Shown in pieces: positions 1-8,500 of a stretch of DNA of 45,425 nt. The position numbers and the translations under genes are program-made. The stretch is from contig JAPOOS010000207.1 of NCBI GenBank assembly GCA_026713305.1, forward strand, positions 1-45,425, in the 5' to 3' direction. The stretch comes from Paracoccaceae bacterium. Its GTDB lineage: Bacteria; Pseudomonadota; Alphaproteobacteria; Rhodobacterales; Rhodobacteraceae. The notes beneath the pieces were generated by a model. That model had not been told where the DNA came from and did no database searches. It saw nothing but the letters and a program-made list of their open reading frames with translations. Position 1 is the first letter of the stretch, and each line of letters begins with the position of its first letter.

Positions 1-1
1 G

Positions 2-82
2 GTTCTGGACGCCACATTGGAAGCCATCGAGAACGCGGAACAGCAGCAAGCCGATTGTGCCGCCGGCAACAATTCTCGATAG
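2..82 (+). CDS. possible 3' end of an unidentified CDS (partial)
   Basis: One plus-strand frame is open from the window edge to a TAG at 80-82 and would encode 26 residues ending in CAAGNNSR. The stretch has acidic and alanine-rich composition (for example ATLEAIENAEQQQAD), which is compatible with the tail of a helical protein. No family can be recognised from so little sequence, and the open frame could be chance. The upstream sequence outside the window would decide. Confidence 0.22.
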   Translation, partial: VLDATLEAIENAEQQQADCAAGNNSR

Positions 83-941
83 CCTTGTACGCAAGCTGCG
101 CCGAAGCGATCGTTCGTTGCGTTGCTGGGCATCGGCAAGGGAATTCGCACGGAATCGACCAGTTGCGACGATTGCCGCAACCTCTGCCGACCGTAGGCGT
201 AGCGAACAATTCTTTGGAATTCCATACAACCCGTCCACCATGCCAGCCTGCCAAAATGGCAAGCTGCACTCAATGCATGCATTGATTGTGGACTCGCGTA
301 CAGGCTGGGATGCACGCCTGCACAGACGCTGACTGCCACCGGAAGCTCCGGGTTGCCCGCTCGGCGCGGCAGCGCCACGTGATCGCCAATCCAAATCGCT
401 GACCACGCAAACTTGTTGGATCTTGCGGATGCAAACGCTGTCGCAACCACAGGAATTCTCCGTCCGGCAGGTTTCAAGCGAGCGCCGAAGCAATGATCAA
501 GATCCAGGCATCACTCTGAAGTCTCGGTGGCGTGATGTGGGGTCAGGGCGCCACCAAGGAATTGATTGCAGATTCGTGGTCGTTTCACTGCGACGATCCA
601 GCAGCCAAGCGGGATTGAAGTCCTTTCCTGGCTCTGGGTCCAAGGCCAGAACAAGCCATGATTGACTGTTGCATCCGACTGATGCTGATCCAAGGGCTTG
701 CCACAACAGCATTGCCGGCGTTGGAGCTCGTGGAAATCGGGCCCGCGTCGCGAGTTCCACGGGAATGGGAACCCCTTCGCGTCATTGAAACCCGAATTCT
801 GCAATCGGGCACATTGGCGGAGAACCAATGCCTTGGCAGCGCGCGGGACATGACCCTACACTTGCATTGCTGACGCTGCGCTGGCCGGCTGGGCAAAATC
901 GGGGTTTGTCAAGCCTGCAACTTAGGTCTATTCTTGCATGC
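83..941. other. non-coding spacer, nothing recognised
   Basis: About 860 bases lie upstream of the ATP-grasp operon. Short open frames occur on both strands, but they overlap one another, carry no recognisable motif and lack clear ribosome-binding sites. I see no tRNA, terminator or insertion-sequence signature. The promoter of the downstream three-gene operon probably lies near the right end, but I could not pick a convincing -35/-10 pair. Confidence 0.4.
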
Positions 942-2438
942 ATGGTGGCAAATCAAGAGCTGCAGGGCAATTCGCCTGATCACACAACCAACGGCCGGGA
1001 ATCCAGACTGTTCTCGCGATACGAGATCGATGCTCGGATCCATGACGAAATGTTTGGTCAGGACGGGACCCCGCACCGACATTGCAGACGCCTGCATGAT
1101 GCACTCAACGCCATGCCGCTGGACCGGATTGCAACCATGCAAGATCACGCGGCTCGCTCGTTTCTAGAGGACGGCATAACATTTTCGGTCTACGGCGCAG
1201 AAGGTCCTCAGGAGAGAATAATTCCGATCGACCTTCTCCCCAGACTCATTGACGCGAGCGACTGGCAAGTGATCGAAGACGGGCTTGTCCAGCGGCTGCA
1301 AGCCCTGAACAAGTTCTTGGGCGACATATACGGCAGCGCCAGAATATTGGCCGATGGCGTCATTCCGGTCGACCTGGTCTACGGTTGCACGCAATACCGG
1401 GTTGAGATGCGCGGCCTGACACCAAAGCATGGGGTCTATGTCTCTGTTTGCGGTTCTGACATCATTCGCGACACGGATGGTTTCAAGGTCCTGGAAGACA
1501 ATCTGCGCTCGCCTTCAGGCGTATCATACATGCTGGCAAACCGGCAGGCCGTCAGCGCAAGCCTGCGAACTCTCTACAGGCTGCATTCGGTTCGTCCCAT
1601 TGGGCATTACGGCGCACTGCTTCGCAAATGCCTCGCGGAAATGGCGCCTTCGGGCGTCTCAGATCCCTGCATTGTGCTCCTCACGCCCGGGGTTCACAAT
1701 GCAGCGTACTACGAGCACATGTTTCTAGCCCGGGAAATGGGCATAGAACTCGTGCAAGGCAGCGACCTGACCGTTCACAAGGGCTTTGTGTACATGAGAA
1801 CCACGCGAGGCCCTCGCCGTGTTGACGTCGTCTACCGCCGAATAAACGACGAATACATTGATCCACTGGTATTCAGACCAGACTCTCGTCTGGGAGTTCC
1901 GGGGCTGTTTCTTGCATTCCGGCTCGGCAATGTGGCCATTGCCAACGCGCCAGGGACCGGGGTGGCGGACGACAAGGCTGTCTACAGCTATGTGCCTGAC
2001 ATGATTCGCTACTACCTGGGCGAAGAACCGCTTCTGCCAAATGTCGAAACCTTTCTTTGCCGCGAGCGGAAGGGGCTCGAATATACGCTCGACAATCTGG
2101 ACACCCTTGTCGTCAAGTGTGTCGGCGAATCCGGTGGCCAAGGAATGCTTGTCGGCCCCCACTCCACACGGGATGAACGAAACTCCTTCGCGAAGAAGGT
2201 TCGCAGCAATCCATCCAACTACATTTCACAGCCAGCGATCAATTTCTCACGTTCGCCCTGCCTGTCGCCCGAAGGCGCTGTGGCCAGGCATGTCGATCTG
2301 CGCCCATTCATACTGCAGGGCAACAAGACACGCTTGGTACCAGGCGCATTCTGCCGCGTCGCGCTGCGAGCCGGTTCGCTGGTCGTCAATTCAAGCCAGG
2401 GCGGCGGCGGCAAGGACGTCTGGGTGTTGGAGAACTAG
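942..2438 (+). CDS. circularly permuted ATP-grasp family protein (DUF404/DUF407 type)
   Basis: The 498-residue product matches the circularly permuted ATP-grasp proteins found beside alpha-E proteins and transglutaminases. Seen in the sequence: the family-like N-terminal stretch HDEMFGQDG followed by RRLHDAL; the central VLEDNLRSPSGVSYML motif typical of the nucleotide-binding part; VVYRRINDEYIDPL; VANAPG-like VAIANAPGTGVADDKAVY; VKCVGESGGQGMLVGP; and a C-terminal SSQGGGGKDVWVL glycine-rich end. The family is predicted to form amide or peptide bonds using ATP, but its substrate is unknown. The frame stays open back to 828; ATG 942 is chosen because it sits just ahead of the conserved N-terminus and gives the usual family length of roughly 480-500 residues, although its ribosome-binding site is weak. 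The next gene starts five bases after the stop, so the two are almost certainly co-transcribed. Confidence 0.9.
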   Translation: MVANQELQGNSPDHTTNGRESRLFSRYEIDARIHDEMFGQDGTPHRHCRRLHDALNAMPLDRIATMQDHAARSFLEDGITFSVYGAEGPQERIIPIDLLPRLIDASDWQVIEDGLVQRLQALNKFLGDIYGSARILADGVIPVDLVYGCTQYRVEMRGLTPKHGVYVSVCGSDIIRDTDGFKVLEDNLRSPSGVSYMLANRQAVSASLRTLYRLHSVRPIGHYGALLRKCLAEMAPSGVSDPCIVLLTPGVHNAAYYEHMFLAREMGIELVQGSDLTVHKGFVYMRTTRGPRRVDVVYRRINDEYIDPLVFRPDSRLGVPGLFLAFRLGNVAIANAPGTGVADDKAVYSYVPDMIRYYLGEEPLLPNVETFLCRERKGLEYTLDNLDTLVVKCVGESGGQGMLVGPHSTRDERNSFAKKVRSNPSNYISQPAINFSRSPCLSPEGAVARHVDLRPFILQGNKTRLVPGAFCRVALRAGSLVVNSSQGGGGKDVWVLEN

Positions 2439-2443
2439 AGCCG

Positions 2444-3430
2444 TTGCTTTCCAGAGACGCACAAAACCTGTACTGGATGAGCCGATACATTGAGCGTGCC
2501 GTTCAAGTCTGCCGCTTCCTGACCAATCAGCTCGACGCAATCCACGACAGTCCGCATGATGACATTGAGCGGGGATGGAAGAGAATCTTCCTGTCGCTGA
2601 ATCGCCAGCCTGCGGGTTCCGGGCTCATGCCGAATCCAGGCGACGACTACTTCATGCTTTTTGATGCCTACACGCTGACCGACGACCTGGCCTTTGAGCC
2701 AAGCAACCCCGATGCGATCTTCAACTGTCTTTCAAAGGCCAGGGAAAACGCCAGACAGATCCGGAGCGTGATCAGCCATGAAATGTGGACTAGCCTGAAC
2801 GTTGCATTTCTGGACAAGAAGGATCTGCGGCTACTGGACATCTGGGAAGAAAGGCCGAGGGACTCTTTTGCAAACGCCTCCATTGCGGTTGAGACCTTTC
2901 GCGGCATAGTCGAAGCGACCATGTACAGGGACTCTGGCTGGCACTTCTTCAGGTTGGGCAGATTTGTCGAGAGGGCGCTGCTCACCTGTTCCTTGATCGA
3001 TGCGCAGCTCGAAGCATTTCCAACTCGTGACAGCAGCGCTGGCGAAGCATGGTCGTCGTTGCTGAACATTTGTGCAGCCCAGTCGACCTTCCGCCGCCTG
3101 CACCCGATGGAATACATGGCAACCCATGCCCTTGACTTTCTGGTGTGCGACAGTCGGTCACCCAATTCGGTTGCCCACGCATTGCAGGAGATTGCCGGAG
3201 CTCATGCCGTCATTGCGGCGGAATGGCGTCGATCGCCGACTCGTTGCTCAGATAGACCGGTAGGCAGGGCGCGTGCCTTGATCGAGTATGAGTGGCCCGA
3301 CCGCGATCCAGAAGATGATGCCGCCGTGCGATCAATGCTGAACTTCGTTGCCGATGCGACAAGAAAGTTCAGCGAGGATGTCGAAAGCGTGTACTTCAAC
3401 TATCCGATAACGGACGATGCCATTGCATGA
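2444..3430 (+). CDS. alpha-E domain protein (DUF403)
   Basis: The 328-residue product is an alpha-E family protein, an all-helical domain of unknown biochemical role that accompanies permuted ATP-grasp proteins. The start is TTG at 2444, because the family signature MLSR.AQNLYWMSRYIERA begins exactly there and a GGAGAA/AGAG stretch precedes it. Other supporting stretches are MWTSLNVAFLDKKDL and YRDSGWHFFRLGRFVERALLT, the conserved mid-protein arginine-rich helix. It lies five bases after the ATP-grasp gene and overlaps the next gene by ATGA, so all three should be translated from one message. Family members are inferred to act with the ATP-grasp enzyme. That is a context-based inference; no catalytic motif is visible. 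Confidence 0.9.
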   Translation: MLSRDAQNLYWMSRYIERAVQVCRFLTNQLDAIHDSPHDDIERGWKRIFLSLNRQPAGSGLMPNPGDDYFMLFDAYTLTDDLAFEPSNPDAIFNCLSKARENARQIRSVISHEMWTSLNVAFLDKKDLRLLDIWEERPRDSFANASIAVETFRGIVEATMYRDSGWHFFRLGRFVERALLTCSLIDAQLEAFPTRDSSAGEAWSSLLNICAAQSTFRRLHPMEYMATHALDFLVCDSRSPNSVAHALQEIAGAHAVIAAEWRRSPTRCSDRPVGRARALIEYEWPDRDPEDDAAVRSMLNFVADATRKFSEDVESVYFNYPITDDAIA

Positions 3431-4407
3431 GCCTTGAGCTGCCCTCCCGCATTGCGGTTCACCACAGCACCGTTTTCGAACATGGCTACGGGACCAGCTG
3501 TTGTACAATGCTCACTCGGCTTTGTCCCTGCGACAATCGTGACCAGCGCCTTCTGTCGTTCTCCATTTCGACCACACCGGCGGCAACGCCAATCGCATGT
3601 GACGACAGTTTTGGAAACAGGTGCCACCTGTTCAACATCTGCCGAGCGACCTCTCACGTCCATGTCAACGCCAGTTCAATCGTCCAAACATTGAAGCTTC
3701 CATCCCCGCACGAACTGCAGGCGATGACGTCATGGGAGGAACTTCACAGAGAGGCCGGGCCGGGCCGCTTCTGGCATTTCCTGGCCCCCAGCAAACTGGT
3801 GAAGCCAAGCAAGCTCCTGAATGCCTTCATTGACCAGCATGGCCTGAGTCAGAAACCCGACCCCTTTGCTGCACTGCGTGGAGCTTGTTCCAAGCTCCAC
3901 GCTGTCCTTGAATACTCCCCAGGCGCCACATCGGTTGACACCACCGCCAGCGGAATACTGCAAGCCGGAAAGGGTGTTTGTCAGGACTTCGCCCACTTGA
4001 TGCTCGCTCTCGGTCGCAGGTGGGGTGTGCCCGGCCGATATGTATCGGGATACATGCATGAACATGCGCCTCCGCCGCATCACTCCGTCAGTGAGCTGGC
4101 AAGTCATGCGTGGGCGGAATTTTGGTTTCCGGGTCATGGCTGGATCGGATTTGATCCAACCAATGACACGGTTGTGGATCATCGCTTTGTCAAAGTTGCG
4201 ACAGGGCGCGACTACACGGATGCCGCGCCGACCCGTGGGGTGGTACTCGGAGGCGAGTTCGGAACCATGAGGGTCAACGTCAGGATGGAATCTCTTGTGG
4301 AATGCGAAACCCCACCCGGCTCTGACGGGTACAACGCACCCATGGACTCCCTCCCGTGGCCAGTCTCCAACAAAGACTTGCCTTCCAACACATCGCACGA
4401 TCAGTAG
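3427..4407 (+). CDS. transglutaminase-like cysteine protease family protein
   Basis: The 326-residue product carries the transglutaminase-like core. The catalytic Cys is in GKGVCQDFAHLML (Cys185), the His in SHAWAEFW (His227) and the Asp in GWIGFDPTND (Asp243). The N-terminal ~90 residues form the beta-rich domain usual in bacterial members. The ATG overlaps the alpha-E stop codon (ATGA at 3427-3430), indicating translational coupling. In bacteria these proteins are generally thought to be peptidases rather than crosslinkers, and in this operon type one is nearly always found with ATP-grasp and alpha-E partners, suggesting that it trims or recycles a peptide made by the ATP-grasp enzyme (inference). 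No signal peptide is visible, so a cytoplasmic location is likely. Confidence 0.92.
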   Translation: MSLELPSRIAVHHSTVFEHGYGTSCCTMLTRLCPCDNRDQRLLSFSISTTPAATPIACDDSFGNRCHLFNICRATSHVHVNASSIVQTLKLPSPHELQAMTSWEELHREAGPGRFWHFLAPSKLVKPSKLLNAFIDQHGLSQKPDPFAALRGACSKLHAVLEYSPGATSVDTTASGILQAGKGVCQDFAHLMLALGRRWGVPGRYVSGYMHEHAPPPHHSVSELASHAWAEFWFPGHGWIGFDPTNDTVVDHRFVKVATGRDYTDAAPTRGVVLGGEFGTMRVNVRMESLVECETPPGSDGYNAPMDSLPWPVSNKDLPSNTSHDQ

Positions 4408-5522
4408 CAGGTCAGGCTCTATGCCGACATTGCCTCGCCGGAGAACTTCAGCAAGCGTCTGCACGCCCGAGTCGCAAGCCGGCTAAACCCGGCCGAACAG
4501 CGCGAGATCCACAGAACGACACACCAAAACTGTTCGGGCATGAAGTGGCCCCGGGCCTGACCATCGAAAGGGTCTGATCCAAGGTCAGCCGCGACCTCGA
4601 AGGCGCTCTCGCGCTGTCAAAGTCCCACACTCAACACTATCGAAAATGTCCACCAACAGGCTTCAAGGACATGCACAGGGATCGAGTTCCGATGCAGAGG
4701 GGTCGGATCACCACGCTTGCCGTGCCTGAGTTCATTGTTCAATGTCCGTCGACAGCCAGAACTCACAATTTCGGATCGATCGCGCTGCTCACGGGGAATG
4801 CCGTGTTCCGGTCCACCCCGATTCACATTGAGTTTAGGCAGGAGATTCCTCGCTTCGAGGACAGCAAAGGGCATCTCTCACGCTGTCTGGACAGAACTTC
4901 ACTCCCGAGACCTTGCAATAAACCGATTCAGTGAGATTCGGATAGTCCAGGCAATTTCAAGATGAGGGTCATTGATTGAATTTGAGGAGCCTCTCCGGTA
5001 ATGCCAAAAAGAAAAAGTCGAGTCAGTAGCATGTTGTTGTTCAAGAACAATTGGCAATCCATGCATCCCGTTGAAAATCATTCGGACGACGACGGATGTG
5101 TCGATGACATGTTCGCAAGGCATTGTTCCGCGAGGGAGCCTTTGTCTTGCTCAATAAACCCTAGAAACAGGCCCTTCAGGACATTCGAAGGCCCTAACAG
5201 TACCAGTCGGCACCTTTTCCAGTTTCTCGCAGTGACCGTCAGTTAACATTTGCGGTGTCCTGTATTTGGGACTCCCCCATCGGGGAAACCGGTTGACATG
5301 AGGATCGCAAACAAAATTTGCGCGATGCATGGTGACAAACCTGGAGGCAGCAAGGGTGCAGCGATGCTCTGCCGATTGCCTGCGTAGCAGAAATTGCAGT
5401 GGTTGAACCTCTGCGGCAGAATTGGGTGATGGAGCAAGCCTCCAGACGCTCCCCCCCCCAACCGACCATCCCTCAAAATGTCTCCTTGACTGCCTGCCCA
5501 TCCAAAGTGCTCGGGATCAAGC
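4408..5522. other. non-coding spacer, nothing recognised
   Basis: About 1.1 kb separates the transglutaminase gene from the autotransporter gene. The small open frames here overlap on both strands and resemble no family I know. A fragment translating as RLYADIASPENFS (around 4415-4455) looks protein-like but continues into low-quality sequence and a stop. A run of nine C residues occurs at about 5451-5459. No tRNA, repeat array or clear terminator was seen. The promoter of the autotransporter gene must lie near the right end. Confidence 0.4.
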
Positions 5523-8500
5523 ATGACCTGCGCGCGAAGTGAGGTGCAGCCCCGGCGTCGCTGCAAAGAGTATGCCATTCTTCCCGCCATCTTCCTGCTG
5601 CTAATTGCTGCTGCCTCCCATTTCGTCGCCACGCCAACTCTTGCCGGTCCGTATGTCAGCAACATCGAACAAGAGCTGGGCGCCGCTTCGGCCTTCGATG
5701 AAAGCGTTTATGCGCAAGGCTTCACAACGGGAAGCGACACGGCCGGCTACGAAGTGAGAAGCCTGCGGCTCAAGTTGGAGGTGACTGGAGGAGGACTGAC
5801 GCCCAGTCAAATTGCGACGATTAGAGCGGAATTGTGGTCGTCCGACAGCTTTGGTCGTCCAAGGCAAAGCCTCGCAAGCTTTTCCGTGCCGTCAAGCTTT
5901 GGACCAACAGTTATGGGTGGAAGGGCGTTTGAGTTTTCTGCACCTCCCAATTTCTCCCTCCGACCAAACACCAACTACTTCATTGTCCTCTATACAACCG
6001 GCGATCTTACTTCCTTGAGGGCACTGTTCACTCAGAGCGGGGAAGAGGATGCCGGAGTAGAGCCGGGCTGGAGCATTGCGGACAAGGTCCTGTGGTTTGC
6101 GTCGAACCTGCCTGGCAGCCGTTGGGACACGCGACATTATGAATTGCGCATCGGCATCGTTGGTCCGTTGTCCACCAACAACAACTTGACTGCGCTGTCG
6201 GCTTCGACCAGCACATCGCGGGAAGGGACCTATACGCCGTTGACCCTAACGCCTGAAACATTCGACAAGGCTACAACGCGCTACACGGCGACTGTGAGGA
6301 ACTCGACTACGCATGCCAAGGTGACGCCGACCTTGGAGGAGCCCTACAACGCGACGGTCAGGGTGGGCAAGGGAACAAATCTGTTTAAAGTGCAAAGCGG
6401 CACGGCCAGCAGCGCCATAGCGCTTGATGTTGGCGAGAATGTCATCAACGTGGAGGTTGCGGCAGAGGACGGCAGCAGGAAAATCTACACAATCACGATT
6501 GTGCGATACCCGGCGCCGGGAACCATGAAAGTGATCCCCGGTGCAGCCAATGGAGGCCCCTCGATCATAGTTGCTCTGGGCGTGGTTCCCGACAATTTCG
6601 CTGCCAGGATTCAGTTCAAACAGAAGGCGTCGATCTGGCCCCAACCCAGCGCCTCCAATTCGCTGCCATCCGGCGCCATGCAGGAGACGTCGCTCAGCAC
6701 GGCAAGGTCTCTTGTGTTCACCGGCTTTCTTCAAAAGACGGAATACGATGTACGGCAGCACTTGGTTGCCAAGTCCAACAACAATGAACTTTCGGAATCA
6801 TCGGCAACCCAGTCGGTAATCACCTGGACCGTGCCAGGACCGCCAACCGGCGTAATGGTGACTCCTGGAGATGGGATGCTCTCGGTTTCGTGGAATGAAC
6901 CCACATTCACGGGCGGCGCCGGCGCGAAAGTAACGGACTTCAAGGTTCGCTGGAGAGTCAAGGACACGGATGCGGACATGGCAGGAAACCAGCCCGGGTC
7001 ATGGAATGAAAGCGAGGGCGTTAACTCCTCAAGCACGACCAGCCACACCATGTCAGGTCTTGCCAACGGTTCGACATATGAAGTTCAGGTGCGAGCTCTC
7101 AACGGCATCGACCCTGGCAGCAAATGGGCGGCCGCGGAAGGCACGCCGACGAGTGTGGTCAGTCTTTCGGCCACACCGAACCCGGTTGACGAGGGTGAAA
7201 CCGTTACGGTGACCGCTGCGCTTTCGGCAGCGCTGTCAAAAACGGTGACGATTCCACTGACGCTGACTGCGGGCTCAGCTGAAAGCGGCGACTACGGAAC
7301 ATTGACGGGAATCACCGTCAATGCGGGCGAAAAAACTGGCACAGGAACCATTGCCGCGAACGAGGATGCCGACACCGAAGACGAAACCTTCACCGTGGCG
7401 TTGCAGAGCAATCTGCCGTCAGGCGTGGTTGCCGGCAGCCCAAACGCTGTGGAAATCACGGTCGACGACAACGACCTTGTCGTGACACTGGCCGCTTCGC
7501 CGACAGCCGTCACCGAAGGCGACACGGTGACCGTGACGGCAACCTTGTCGGAAGCCCCCTCCAACAACGTTGCAATTCCCATTGACCTTTCGGCAGGCTC
7601 GGCAGAAGCAGGCGACTATGGGTCGTTGTCGAGCATCACCGTCAATGCGGGCGAAAAAACTGGCACAGGAACCATTGCTGCGAACGAGGATGCCGACACC
7701 GAAGACGAAACCTTCACCGTGGCGCTGGGTGGCAGTTTGCCCCCGAACCTGGTTGCCGGCAGTCCCAACTCGCTGGAAATCTTGATTGTCGACGACGATA
7801 CAAGCATTCCGACGGTGCGCCTCTCCGCCTACCCAAACCCAGTTGCCGAAGGCGAAAGCGTGACGATTGCGGCAACGCTGACGGCAGCACTGACAAGCGC
7901 CGTGACAATTCCGCTGACGCTGACTGCAGTATCGGCCGAAGATGACGACTTTGGAACACTGGAGTCCATCACGATAGCTGCCGGTGCAACGAATGGCTCC
8001 GGCACGATCGCCACGATCGTGGATGCCGACACCGAGGACGAGACCTTTGAGGTGGCGCTGGGAAGCAGTTTGCCGGACACATTGACTGCCGGCAGCCCCA
8101 GTTCGGTTGAAGTCACGATCAGTGACGGCGACACTGCCGTGTCAATTTCAGCCTGGCCGGTGATAGTTGAAGAGGGCGAGTGGATAACGGTCACTGCAAC
8201 GCTGTCCGAGCAAGCCGAAAGCACGATGACGGTTCCATTGAAGCAAGTCATGGTTTCTGCGGAGGAGGGTGACTTCGAACCGTTGCCGAACGTTACGGTT
8301 GATGCTGGCGCTAACAGCGCGTCCGCCACCATGCTGACAATGGAGGACGACGACACCGAGGACGAAACCCTCATCTTGGAACTGGACAGCGACATGCCCT
8401 CGGGCATGCTTGTCGGTGCAAGCAAGTCGATTGAGATCACGATCACTGACAACGATCTGCTCTCTGCCGCGGAGGAGGCGGCCACCCGGGTGTCGCTGTC

